Below, in pieces: positions 26,086-34,280 of a DNA stretch of 64,000 nucleotides. The stretch covers positions 1 through 64,000 of the forward strand of contig JBBRXX010000024.1 in NCBI GenBank assembly GCA_038238245.1, read 5' to 3'. A program made the position numbers and the translations under genes. The first letter of the stretch is position 1, and each line of letters opens with the position of its first letter. Origin of the DNA: DASQHW01 sp038238245. Lineage in GTDB: Bacteria; Actinomycetota; Acidimicrobiia; IMCC26256; PALSA-610. Under the pieces are notes generated by a model that did no database searches, was not told the origin of the DNA, and worked only from the letters and a program-made list of their open reading frames with translations.

Positions 26086-26517
26086 TCAGCGCACGCCGGG
26101 CGGCACTGCTTCGGGGTGCCCGACGCGGGTGCGGTCGACCAGGTCTCGCAACGTCACCCGATCGAGCACGTGGCGCGTCTCTTCGTCGACGCCGACCCAG
26201 ACTTCTTGCAGCACGCAGTGGCCTTCGCAGTGGTCCGGGTGCTCCTGCATGGGCAGCTGCGGCCCTTCGACGGCGGCAACGATCTGGGCGAGGGTGATCT
26301 CTTCGGGCGCGCGGGCCAGCACGTAGCCGCCACCGACGCCGCGCTTGGAGCGTACGAGGCCGGCCCCCTTCACCGAGAGCAGGATCTGCTCGAGATAGGG
26401 CTGCGGGAGGTGCGTCCGCTCGGCGATCTCCTTCACCGATGTCGGCCGGTCGCTCCCGTGCAGCGCCAGGGACAGCAGTGCGCGAGCCGCGTAGTCGCCG
26501 CGCGTGGACACCTTCAT
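26086..26517 (-). CDS. Rrf2 family transcriptional regulator
   Basis: Winged-helix regulator starting MKVSTRGDYAARALLSLAL, with the recognition region HLPQPYLEQILLSVKGAGLVRSKRG quoted in parts (HLPQPYLEQILL and GAGLVRSKRGVGGGY). It has 143 residues. Only two cysteines are in the effector loop (C97 and C101 in DHCEGHC), whereas Fe-S members of the family usually have three. It may bind a cluster with another ligand or sense redox differently. Its stop is 3 bases from the convergent rluD stop and it is divergent from the phosphodiesterase gene. Confidence 0.88.
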   Translation of the reverse strand: MKVSTRGDYAARALLSLALHGSDRPTSVKEIAERTHLPQPYLEQILLSVKGAGLVRSKRGVGGGYVLARAPEEITLAQIVAAVEGPQLPMQEHPDHCEGHCVLQEVWVGVDEETRHVLDRVTLRDLVDRTRVGHPEAVPPGVR

Positions 26518-26618
26518 GCGTCCATCGTCGCGCGCGACCGGATGGAGCGGCGGCTGACGAGGCGTCTCCCACCCGTACCCGCCGCGCGTCGCTCCCTTCC
26601 GGTTCCCACCCCACGCCC

Positions 26619-26624
26619 TACGCT
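26619..26624 (+). promoter_or_regulatory. -10 box for a leaderless phosphodiesterase transcript
   Basis: TACGCT ends 6 bases before GTG 26631, with no Shine-Dalgarno sequence between. The 113-base divergent region with the Rrf2 gene may be its operator; no clear palindrome was found. Confidence 0.45.
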
Positions 26625-26630
26625 GGCTCG

Positions 26631-27740
26631 GTGACTTCCGGTTTGGCGGGTGCGGTCGTCCCGGCGCTCGACGGTGCGTCAGTCGCGGGCCTCGTCCCGG
26701 CCCTGCTCGGTGCCCGTGACGCATCCTGGCTCCCGACCGTGGTTCGCGACGCAGACCAGGTCGTGCTGTTGGTGCTCGACGGTCTCGGATGGCACGCGAT
26801 CGAGGAGCACCGCACGCGCATGCCGACGCTCGCGGCAATGGAAGGAGGACCGATCACCACGGTCCTGCCCGCGACCACCGCGACCGCCCTCACGTCGATC
26901 GCCACCGGCCTGGCGCCGGCGCAGCACGGCATCGTGGGTTATCGGATGCTCGTCGGGGCCCACGTGCTCAATGTGCTGCGATGGTCGGTGGACGCAGGCG
27001 CGAAGCCGCCCGACCCGTTTGATGTGCAACGCCACACCGCATTCCTCGGCCGCCCCGTGCCGGTCGTCACGCGCGCGGAATTCCGGAACAGTGGCTTCAC
27101 CCAGGCCCACCTGCGCGGGTCGCGGTTCGTCGGCTGGCACACGAACGCCACGCTGATCGAGCACACCGTGCGTTGCGTCGAAGAGGGTGAGCGACTCGTG
27201 TACGCGTATTACCCGGGCGTCGACACCGTGGCGCACGAGTTCGGTCTGCACGATCGCGTGTACGAGCGGGAGCTCGCGGACGCCGACCGGATCGTCGCCG
27301 AGCTCCGTGATGCACTGCCCTCGCACACGGCGTTGCTCGTCACGTCGGATCACGGGCAGGTGCATCTCGAACGGGATGCATGGTTGACGTTGCCCGAGGT
27401 GGCGTCGCGCTGCGCGGCGATGGCCGGCGATGGCCGCTTCCGGTACTGCTACGCGCACCGGGGCGCGGCGCGCGAGCTGCTCGCGGTGGCGCGCAATGAA
27501 GTGGGCGAGCGGGGGTGGGTGTGGTCACGCGCCGAGCTGCTCGACCAGCAATTGCTCGGGGGCGGCGCGACGGGAACCGTCCCCGGCCGTCTCGGTGACG
27601 TCGTGCTCGCGGCACGAGACGCAGTGGCATTCGTCGATCCCGCGCTCCCGAACGAGCAGCAGCTGCGCTCGGGGCACGGGTCGCTGACCGCCGACGAGAT
27701 GCTGGTGCCGATGCTCGCCGCGCGCGGGGGCGGGGAGTGA
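26631..27740 (+). CDS. Alkaline-phosphatase-superfamily protein (type I phosphodiesterase/nucleotide pyrophosphatase)
   Basis: Metal-dependent hydrolase of the phosphodiesterase/nucleotide pyrophosphatase type. LLVLDGLGW supplies the first metal Asp, TTVLPATTATALTSIATG the nucleophile Thr region, YPGVDTVAHEFG the second metal group, TSDHGQ a metal Asp-His pair, and SGHGSL the last His. It has 369 residues without a signal peptide, so it is probably cytoplasmic; the substrate is unknown. GTG 26631 is chosen from the -10 spacing and the lack of homologous-looking sequence upstream. The next gene starts 21 bases later. Confidence 0.85.
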   Translation: MTSGLAGAVVPALDGASVAGLVPALLGARDASWLPTVVRDADQVVLLVLDGLGWHAIEEHRTRMPTLAAMEGGPITTVLPATTATALTSIATGLAPAQHGIVGYRMLVGAHVLNVLRWSVDAGAKPPDPFDVQRHTAFLGRPVPVVTRAEFRNSGFTQAHLRGSRFVGWHTNATLIEHTVRCVEEGERLVYAYYPGVDTVAHEFGLHDRVYERELADADRIVAELRDALPSHTALLVTSDHGQVHLERDAWLTLPEVASRCAAMAGDGRFRYCYAHRGAARELLAVARNEVGERGWVWSRAELLDQQLLGGGATGTVPGRLGDVVLAARDAVAFVDPALPNEQQLRSGHGSLTADEMLVPMLAARGGGE

Positions 27741-27761
27741 GCTCTTGAGCTCCCGACCCAC

Positions 27762-28274
27762 ATGCATCCGCTCGTTGCGATGCGCGCCGTGACCGATCTC
27801 GGGGCTCGCGCCGATGAGCGCGAGATGCTCAACGGTTTCCTCGATTGGCACCGTGCGGTTGTTGCGCGCAAGGTCGAGGACCTCACGCTCGAGGACGCGA
27901 CTCGGGTCATGACGCCGACGGGACTCAGCCCGCTCAGTGTCGTCGCGCACCTGGCCGCGGTCGAATACGGATGGTTCGACGAAACCTTCCTCGGCAATCC
28001 GGTGCGTCAGGATCTCGACGACCACGGCGAGTTCCAGTTGCACGACGACGACACCGTCGCGTCGGTCGTCGACGAGTATGCCGACGCGTGCGCGCACTCC
28101 CGCAGCGTCGTCGCCGGTGCCGCGACCCTCGACGACCTCAGCGCGCTCGACACCACCTTTCGGGGCCGCGTCAAGCTGCGGTGGATCCTGGTCCACATGA
28201 TCGAGGAGACTGCGCGCCACGCGGGTCACCTGGATGTGATGCGCGAGCAGATCGACGGCCGCACGGGGGACTGA
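27762..28274 (+). CDS. DinB/DUF664 family protein
   Basis: Four-helix-bundle protein of the DinB superfamily, 170 residues. The pattern EREMLNGFLDWHRAVVARK, VVAHLAAVEYGWF and HMIEETARHAGHLDVMREQ gives the three-histidine metal site (H in VAHLA and the two in ARHAGH). Several actinobacterial members are mycothiol-dependent enzymes. With mshC at 34281 this is plausible here but not shown. ATG 27780 is an alternative start. Confidence 0.85.
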   Translation: MHPLVAMRAVTDLGARADEREMLNGFLDWHRAVVARKVEDLTLEDATRVMTPTGLSPLSVVAHLAAVEYGWFDETFLGNPVRQDLDDHGEFQLHDDDTVASVVDEYADACAHSRSVVAGAATLDDLSALDTTFRGRVKLRWILVHMIEETARHAGHLDVMREQIDGRTGD

Positions 28275-28295
28275 GCCCGCTCGGAGGCGGTCGCT

Positions 28296-28317
28296 TGCCG
28301 CGACCTCTTCCGCGGCA
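28296..28317 (+). terminator. 7-bp hairpin after the DinB-like gene
   Basis: TGCCGCG and CGCGGCA enclose an 8-base loop, 22 bases after the stop. TATCCT follows at 28318-28323 and could be the -10 box for dnaE, so the hairpin may separate the two units. Confidence 0.4.
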
Positions 28318-28341
28318 TATCCTCGAATCACAGGCGTGTGA

Positions 28342-28365
28342 TTCATCCACAGGTTCATCCACAGG
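28342..28365 (+). repeat. Tandem 12-bp repeat with DnaA-box-like cores
   Basis: TTCATCCACAGG occurs twice head to tail. Each copy holds TCATCCACA, one mismatch from the DnaA box TTATCCACA. The pair lies about 40 bases before dnaE, between a possible -10 box and the start codon. Confidence 0.6.
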
Positions 28366-28376
28366 GCCTGGGGATA

Positions 28377-28404
28377 GCGGAGTGATCGTGGCGGAGTGAT
28401 CGTG
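28377..28404 (+). repeat. 14-bp perfect tandem duplication at the dnaE start
   Basis: GCGGAGTGATCGTG is repeated (28377-28390 and 28391-28404). Each copy carries a GCGGAG ribosome-site-like sequence and a GTG. The duplication thus creates alternative dnaE starts; only GTG 28396 and 28402 are in frame with the gene. Confidence 0.8.
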
Positions 28405-31400
28405 GGCGATTCGTTCGTACATCTGCATCTGCACACCGAGTACTCGATGCTCGACGGTGCGTCGCGGATCGGGGAGGTCGTCGCGGCGGCGGCCGCCGAC
28501 GGCCAGCCCGCGGTGGGAATCACGGACCACGGCAACATGTACGGCGCCCTGCCGATGTACGAGGCCGCGCGCAACGCCGACATCAAGCCCGTCCTCGGCA
28601 TCGAGGGCTACTTCACCAACACGTCGCGGTTCGACCGCCCCAAGCGCAGCGAGCACGAGATCTTCCACCTCACGATGCTCGCCGAGACCAACGAGGGTTA
28701 CCGCAACCTCATCAAGATCGCGAGCAGCGCCTTCCTCGAGGGCTACTACTACAAGCCGCGCAGCGACTGGGAGCTGCTCGAGCGGCATAAGGCCGGGATC
28801 ACCGCGACGACCGGCTGCCTCGGCGGGCTGGTGTCGCAGCTGATCCTGAAGGGCGAAGCGGAGGCCGCGCTCGAAGCCGCGGGGCGTTTCCAGGACATCT
28901 TCGGCCGCGAGCACTTCTTCGTCGAGCTACAGGATCACGGCCAGGAGGACGACGCCACGGTCCTGCGGCCGCTGCTCGACATCGCCCGCAAGCTGTCGGC
29001 GCCGCTGCTCGCGACGAACGACAGCCACTACACCCACAAAGAAGATGCCGAGGCGCACGACGCGTTGCTCTGCGTGCAGACGGGCGCGCTCCAGAGCGAG
29101 CCCAACCGCCTGAAGTTCGACGGAAACGACTTCTACATCAAGAGCGCGGCCGAGATGCGCCACGTGTTCCGCGAGGCGCCGGACGCGTGTGACAACACCC
29201 TGCTCATCGCCGAGCGCTCGGAGGTCGAGCTCGAGTTCAACCAGGCGGTGTTGCCGGCGTTCCCGGTCCCCGAGGGTTACGACGAGAACTCCTATCTCCG
29301 GGAGCTCACGATCCACGGCGCGAAGGAACGCTACGACGGTTCGCCCCCGCAGCACGTGCTCGAGCGGATCGAGTACGAGCTCGGCGTGATCACGTCGATG
29401 GGGTTCCCTGCGTACTTCCTCGTCGTCTGGGACCTCGTGCGCTACGCCAAGTCGCGTGGCATCCGCGTCGGGCCTGGGCGGGGGAGCGCGGCCGGGTCGT
29501 GTGTCGCATACTGTCTGCGCATCGTCGACATCGATCCGATCAAGTACGACTTGCTGTTCGAGCGGTTCCTCAACCCCGGTCGCAAGCAGATGCCCGACAT
29601 CGACATGGACTTCGACTCGCGCTACCGCGGCGAGATGATTCGCTATGCGGCGCAGAAGTACGGACACGACCACGTCGCGCAGGTGATCACGTTCTCGACG
29701 ATCAAAGCGCGGGCCGCGGTGCGCGACGCGGCGCGCGTGCTCGGCTATCCGTACCTCATGGGCGACAAGATCGCGAAGCTGATGCCACCGCTCATCATGG
29801 GGCGCGACACGCCGTTGCACGCATGCTTCGAGAAGAACGAGAAGTACGGCGACGGCTACAAGATGGCGACCGACCTCCGCCAGCTGTACGGCGACGACCC
29901 GGACGCGCGGCGGGTCATCGACGTCGCGCGCGGACTCGAGGGTCTGCGCCGCCAGGACGGGATCCACGCCGCCGCCGTGGTCATCGCGCGCGAGCCGCTC
30001 ACCGAGTACCTGCCGATCCAGCGCAAGCCCGAGCCGGGCACCGCCAAAGAGGACGCGCCGATCGTCACGCAGTACGAGATGCACGGGGTCGAGGATCTCG
30101 GGCTGTTGAAGATGGACTTTCTCGGCCTCCGGAACCTCGACGCGATGGAGATCGCGCTGAACCTCATCGAGGCGTCGACGGGTTTCCGGCCCGACATCGA
30201 CGACCTGCCTCTCGACGACGTCAAGACCTTCGAGCTCCTGCGGCGCGCCGACACGATCGGGGTGTTCCAGCTGGAAGGTGGGCCGATGCGCGCGCTGCTG
30301 CGCGCGATGGCGCCCACGACGTTCGAGCACGTGTCGGCCGTCCTCGCGTTGTACCGGCCGGGCCCGATGGCGCAGAACTGGCACACCGAGTACGCCGAGC
30401 GCAAGAACGGGCGCCGGCCGGTCAGCTTCGACCACCCCGACCTCGAGGAGATCCTCGGGCCCACCTACGGGCTGATGATCTACCAAGAGCAACTGATGCG
30501 CGTGGCGCAGAAGCTCGCGGGCTACACGCTCGAAGAAGCCGACAATCTGCGCAAGGCGACCGGCAAGAAGATCCGCGCGCTGATCAAGAAGGAACGGGCG
30601 AAGTTCGTCGACGGGTGTGTGCGCAACGGCCACTCCAAGGAGTTCGCCGAGAGCTACTTCGACAAGATCGAGCCGTTCGCCGACTACTCGTTCAACAAAT
30701 CACACACCGTCGGCTACGGCTTCATCACGTACCAGACCGCGTGGCTGAAGGCCAACTACCCGGTGCAGTATCTCGCCGCGCTGCTGACGAGCGTGAAGAC
30801 GAACCTCGACCGCGCCGCCGTGTACCTGAACGAGTGCCGCCAGCTCGAGATCCCCGTGCTGGTCCCGGACGTCAACGCGTCGCAGAGCGACTTCGCGTGT
30901 GAGTCACATGCGATTCGCTTTGGGCTGTCCGCGGTGCGGAACGTCGGCGAGGGCGTCGCGTCATTGCTGATCGAAGAGCGCGCCGCCGCGGGACCCTTCA
31001 CCGACTTCCACGACTTCTGCGGGCGCGTCGAGCCGTCGGTCCTGAACAAGCGCACGATCGAGTCGCTGATCAACGGCGGCGCGTTCGACTCCCTCGGCCA
31101 CCCGCGCAAGGGCCTGCTGACGGCGTTCGAGCAGATCGTCGACACCGCGCTGCGGCGCCGGCGCGAACGCGACGCGGGCACGATGAGCCTCTTCGAGAGC
31201 GCCGGCGCGGGCGACGACGCCGATGCCCCGGTGTTCGACGACCGGCTCCCGATCCCCGACATCGAGTTCGACAAGAACGAGCGGCTGCGGGCCGAGAAGG
31301 AGATGCTCGGGCTCTACGTGAGCGACCACCCGCTGATGGGTGCGGAGCGGGCGCTGCGCCGCCTCGTCGACTGCTCGGTGGCGGACCTGGCGGACCTCGA

Positions 31401-31893
31401 CGACGGCGCGATGCGAACCGTCGCGGGCGTCGTCACCGCCTTGCAGCGCAAGTACACCAAGCGCGGCGACCTGATGGCGACGTTCGTGCTCGAGGACCTT
31501 GCCGCCGCGATCGAGGTCATGGTGTTCCCGAAGTCGATGCTGCAGTACGGCGAGCTGCTCGGTCCCGACGCGATCGTCACGGTGAAGGGGCGGGTCGACG
31601 GGCGCGAGGACTCGCCGAAGCTCATCGCGATGGAGGTGACCCGTCCCGAGGTGCACGTCGACAGCGGACCGCCCGTGCGCGTGCGCGTGAAGGTCGGTGC
31701 GCTCGACGGCGAACGGGTCACCAAGCTGAAGGCGATTCTCGCCGCGCACCAGGGTGACAGTCCCGTGCTGGTGCACCTCGCCGGTCCCGACAAGGAGACC
31801 GTGCTGCGGCTGGGCGACGAGTTCCGCTGCGACGCCCGCAACGGCCTCTTCGCCGAGCTCCGCATCCTCTTCGGCGCCGACTGCATCGCCTGA
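28402..31893 (+). CDS. dnaE: DNA polymerase III alpha subunit DnaE
   Basis: Replicative polymerase subunit. The PHP domain opens with HLHLHTEYSMLDG and TDHGNMYG. The palm has GPGRGSAAGS and the catalytic PDIDMDFD (acidic residues about 399, 401, 403). A helix-hairpin-helix region and a C-terminal OB fold (RTVAGVVTALQRKYTKRGD) follow. At 1163 residues it is standard length for DnaE1. GTG 28402 is favoured because GCGGAG lies 5 bases ahead; GTG 28396 is the other in-frame choice. The upstream region has tandem DnaA-like boxes. Confidence 0.97.
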   Translation: MGDSFVHLHLHTEYSMLDGASRIGEVVAAAAADGQPAVGITDHGNMYGALPMYEAARNADIKPVLGIEGYFTNTSRFDRPKRSEHEIFHLTMLAETNEGYRNLIKIASSAFLEGYYYKPRSDWELLERHKAGITATTGCLGGLVSQLILKGEAEAALEAAGRFQDIFGREHFFVELQDHGQEDDATVLRPLLDIARKLSAPLLATNDSHYTHKEDAEAHDALLCVQTGALQSEPNRLKFDGNDFYIKSAAEMRHVFREAPDACDNTLLIAERSEVELEFNQAVLPAFPVPEGYDENSYLRELTIHGAKERYDGSPPQHVLERIEYELGVITSMGFPAYFLVVWDLVRYAKSRGIRVGPGRGSAAGSCVAYCLRIVDIDPIKYDLLFERFLNPGRKQMPDIDMDFDSRYRGEMIRYAAQKYGHDHVAQVITFSTIKARAAVRDAARVLGYPYLMGDKIAKLMPPLIMGRDTPLHACFEKNEKYGDGYKMATDLRQLYGDDPDARRVIDVARGLEGLRRQDGIHAAAVVIAREPLTEYLPIQRKPEPGTAKEDAPIVTQYEMHGVEDLGLLKMDFLGLRNLDAMEIALNLIEASTGFRPDIDDLPLDDVKTFELLRRADTIGVFQLEGGPMRALLRAMAPTTFEHVSAVLALYRPGPMAQNWHTEYAERKNGRRPVSFDHPDLEEILGPTYGLMIYQEQLMRVAQKLAGYTLEEADNLRKATGKKIRALIKKERAKFVDGCVRNGHSKEFAESYFDKIEPFADYSFNKSHTVGYGFITYQTAWLKANYPVQYLAALLTSVKTNLDRAAVYLNECRQLEIPVLVPDVNASQSDFACESHAIRFGLSAVRNVGEGVASLLIEERAAAGPFTDFHDFCGRVEPSVLNKRTIESLINGGAFDSLGHPRKGLLTAFEQIVDTALRRRRERDAGTMSLFESAGAGDDADAPVFDDRLPIPDIEFDKNERLRAEKEMLGLYVSDHPLMGAERALRRLVDCSVADLADLDDGAMRTVAGVVTALQRKYTKRGDLMATFVLEDLAAAIEVMVFPKSMLQYGELLGPDAIVTVKGRVDGREDSPKLIAMEVTRPEVHVDSGPPVRVRVKVGALDGERVTKLKAILAAHQGDSPVLVHLAGPDKETVLRLGDEFRCDARNGLFAELRILFGADCIA

Positions 31894-31907
31894 ACGCGTC
31901 CATCTGA

Positions 31908-31946
31908 TTGGACGCTCAGCCCGCCAGGAGCGGGCTACGCGTCCAA
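31908..31946. terminator. Bipartite hairpin between convergent dnaE and LLM genes
   Basis: Outer stem TTGGACGC/GCGTCCAA (8 bp), a 2+2 internal loop, inner stem AGCCCGC/GCGGGCT (7 bp) and a 5-base loop. It lies 15 bases after the dnaE stop and 14 from the stop of the converging gene, so it likely ends transcription in both directions. No T-run is present. Confidence 0.7.
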
Positions 31947-31959
31947 ACACGTCGACGGA

Positions 31960-32817
31960 CTACGCGTGCGCGATGACGTTCTTGGCGAATTTGCCGAGGT
32001 TGGTGCGCAAGGTCTCGAGGTCGAAGCCGAGCGGCGGGACGATGTAGCGCGCGACACCGAGGTCGGCAGCCTTCTTCACCGCGTCAAGATCGAGGGCGCC
32101 ACCGGACGTGATCTCGATCTCGTCGGGAGCGCGGCCCGCGTCGACCGCGGCGTTGCGCATCTCGTCGAGCAGTACGTCGAGCTCGTCACCGGCGCGGCCC
32201 GGGAAGAAGCCGTCGCCGATCCGGCCGGCGCGGCGCGCCGCGGCCTTGGTGTGCCCGCCGATGTGAATCGGTGGCCCGACGGCCGATGCCGGCTTCGGGA
32301 ACGACTTCAACGCGGCGAAGCGCGTGAACGTGCCGTCGTACGCGGTCTCGGGCTCCCGCCACAGGCGACGCAGCACGTCGATGTACTCGTCGGTGCGCGG
32401 GCCGCGGTGTTCGAACGGCACACCGAGCGCGTCGAACTCTTCTTGGAGCCACCCGACGCCGACGCCGAGCTCGAGCCGCCCGCTCGTTAGGCGGTCCAGC
32501 GTCGCGAGCTCCTTGGCGAGGATCACCGGATTGCGTTGCGGCAGGATCAGGATGCCTGTCGCCAGGCGCACGCGTGTCGTCGCCGCGCCGACGTATGCGA
32601 GCCAGATCAACGGATCGGGGATCGGCACGTCTTCGCCGCCGGGCATCCGTCCGTCGGGGGAGTACGGATATGCCGACTGGTAGCCCGAAGGGACGACGAC
32701 GTGCTCGACCGTCCACAACGATTCGAAGTCGAGCTCTTCCGCGAGCTTCGCGATCCCGACCGCGTTCTCGGGTTCGCAGAAAGGGCCGGCGTTGGCGAAC
32801 ATGAGACCGAATTTCAT
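31960..32817 (-). CDS. LLM class F420-dependent oxidoreductase
   Basis: Luciferase-like monooxygenase fold enzyme, 285 residues. MKFGLMFANAGPF begins the barrel, ESLWTVEHVVVPSGY and LATGILILPQRNP are class motifs, and RLELGVGVGWLQEEFDALG is the signature of F420-dependent actinobacterial members. It probably uses reduced F420; the substrate is unknown. ATG at 32817 has GGGAGG about ten bases upstream; an in-frame GTG at 32833 is an alternative. Divergent from an F420 reductase gene with only 20 bases between them. Confidence 0.9.
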   Translation of the reverse strand: MKFGLMFANAGPFCEPENAVGIAKLAEELDFESLWTVEHVVVPSGYQSAYPYSPDGRMPGGEDVPIPDPLIWLAYVGAATTRVRLATGILILPQRNPVILAKELATLDRLTSGRLELGVGVGWLQEEFDALGVPFEHRGPRTDEYIDVLRRLWREPETAYDGTFTRFAALKSFPKPASAVGPPIHIGGHTKAAARRAGRIGDGFFPGRAGDELDVLLDEMRNAAVDAGRAPDEIEITSGGALDLDAVKKAADLGVARYIVPPLGFDLETLRTNLGKFAKNVIAHA

Positions 32818-32824
32818 AGATGAG

Positions 32825-32830
32825 TATCCT
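32825..32830 (+). promoter_or_regulatory. -10 box for a leaderless npdG transcript
   Basis: TATCCT ends 7 bases before ATG 32838. On the opposite strand the same bases contain the GGGAGG ribosome site of the divergent LLM gene, so the two genes share a very compact control region. Confidence 0.45.
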
Positions 32831-32837
32831 CCCACGA

Positions 32838-33491
32838 ATGCGTATCGGGATCTTGGGGGCGACGGGACCGGCCGGCAGAGGGCTTGCCGCGCGTCTCGCC
32901 AGCGTCGGACACGAGGTGTTGTTCGGATCGCGCGCGGTCGACAAGGCGAGAGTGTCCGTCGACGAGCTCGAGAAGGAGTGGGGCGACCGCGTCGCGGGCC
33001 GCCTCATCGCGTGCGACAACGCGTGGGCGTGCGACGCGCCTGTCGTGCTGCTCGCGGTCCACGCGGAGTCCGCCATCCCGACCGTGCAGGAGCACGCCGA
33101 GCGGCTGCCCGGCAAGATCGTGGTGTCGATGGCGAACAACCTCGTGAAGAACGGCAACGAGTTCAACGCGGTGCTTCCGCCGCACGGGTCGGTTGCCGCA
33201 GAGATCCAGGCATTGTTGTGGCGCTCACGGGTGTGCACCGCGTTCCACCTCGTCCCCGCCGCCGAGTTCGCGGCGCTCGATCGCGAGATGGAGAGCGACG
33301 TCGTCGTGCTCGGCGACGAGGACGACGCCAAGGTGACGCTCATGGAGATCACCCGCTCCATCCCGAACCTGCGGCCGCTCGACGGAGGATCATTGCGCAA
33401 CGCGGTGGGCATGGAGACCTTTGCCGCGGTGCTCCTGACGATCAACGTCCGCCACAAGATGCGCGCGAGCCTGCGGCTGACGACGGTCTGA
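32838..33491 (+). CDS. npdG: NADPH-dependent F420 reductase (NpdG/Fno-like)
   Basis: Moves hydride between NADP and coenzyme F420. The Rossmann start RIGILGATGPAGRGLAARL binds the nucleotide, with VLFGSR at the 2'-phosphate position. SMANNLVKNG and HLVPAAEFAALD are typical of the NpdG group, and DGGSLRNAVGMETF ends the domain. It has 217 residues. ATG 32838 matches the family start. Next to an LLM enzyme it would supply reduced F420. Confidence 0.88.
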   Translation: MRIGILGATGPAGRGLAARLASVGHEVLFGSRAVDKARVSVDELEKEWGDRVAGRLIACDNAWACDAPVVLLAVHAESAIPTVQEHAERLPGKIVVSMANNLVKNGNEFNAVLPPHGSVAAEIQALLWRSRVCTAFHLVPAAEFAALDREMESDVVVLGDEDDAKVTLMEITRSIPNLRPLDGGSLRNAVGMETFAAVLLTINVRHKMRASLRLTTV

Positions 33492-33494
33492 CGC

Positions 33495-34271
33495 ATGGAG
33501 GACCTGCGCGGCCGGGTGGTCGTCGTCACCGGCGCGTCGCGCGGCATCGGGAAGGGTCTCGCCCTCGGTCTGGCACGGCTCGGCGCCGCGGTGGTTTGCG
33601 CGGCGCGCACGCAGGGGTCCGAGGCGGGCCCCGACGCGCTGCCGGGGAGCATCACGGAGACGGCCGAAGCGATCCGCGCCGCCGGCGGCACTGCGCTCGC
33701 GATCCGGTGCGACATCGGGAAGCCCCGCGACATCGAAGATCTCGTCGAGTCGACGGTGCGAGAGCTCGGACGCGTCGACGTGCTCGTCAACAACGCGATG
33801 GCCGGCACGCGCGTCTCGTTCGAGGAATCAACGGTCGAGCAATGGGACTCGTCGATGCGCATCAACGTGCGGAGTCTCTATCTCCTGTGCCGCGCCGTCG
33901 CGCCGCACATGACCAAGCAGGGCGGCGGAAGCATCGTGAACATCTCGTCGGGTGGCGCCGAACACGCGAGCACGCCGTTCATGCCGCCGGGCTATCTGTT
34001 CTACGCGGTCGCCAAGGCCGCGATGGAGCGTTTCACGAGTGCGATCGCGCCGGAGCTGCGTCCGCTCGGCATCACGGTCAACGCGCTGCGTCCCGGCGCG
34101 GTGAAGACGGAGATGTCGACGCGCGAGCTCGGCGAGGACTTCGACTGGTCGAGCTGGACCACACCCGACGCGGTGGTCGCGCCGGTCGCGGCACTTGCCG
34201 CGCAGATCGACACCGATTTCACCGGACGGGTCCTCGACGTATCGGGATTCGGCAAGACGTGGCCCGAGTAG
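33495..34271 (+). CDS. Short-chain dehydrogenase/reductase
   Basis: Classical SDR of 258 residues. The cofactor motif TGASRGIG is at residues 12-19, NNAMAG takes the NNAG position, the catalytic Ser is in NISSGG and YAVAK is the Tyr-x3-Lys. The Arg after the Gly motif and RCDIG hint at NADP(H) or NAD(H) but do not decide it. Substrate unknown. Its start is 3 bases after npdG, so the two are probably co-transcribed. Confidence 0.92.
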   Translation: MEDLRGRVVVVTGASRGIGKGLALGLARLGAAVVCAARTQGSEAGPDALPGSITETAEAIRAAGGTALAIRCDIGKPRDIEDLVESTVRELGRVDVLVNNAMAGTRVSFEESTVEQWDSSMRINVRSLYLLCRAVAPHMTKQGGGSIVNISSGGAEHASTPFMPPGYLFYAVAKAAMERFTSAIAPELRPLGITVNALRPGAVKTEMSTRELGEDFDWSSWTTPDAVVAPVAALAAQIDTDFTGRVLDVSGFGKTWPE

Positions 34272-34274
34272 GGT
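34269..34274 (+). promoter_or_regulatory. -10 box for a leaderless mshC transcript
   Basis: TAGGGT, which includes the stop codon of the preceding gene, ends 6 bases before GTG 34281. Confidence 0.4.
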
Positions 34275-34280
34275 GACGCC

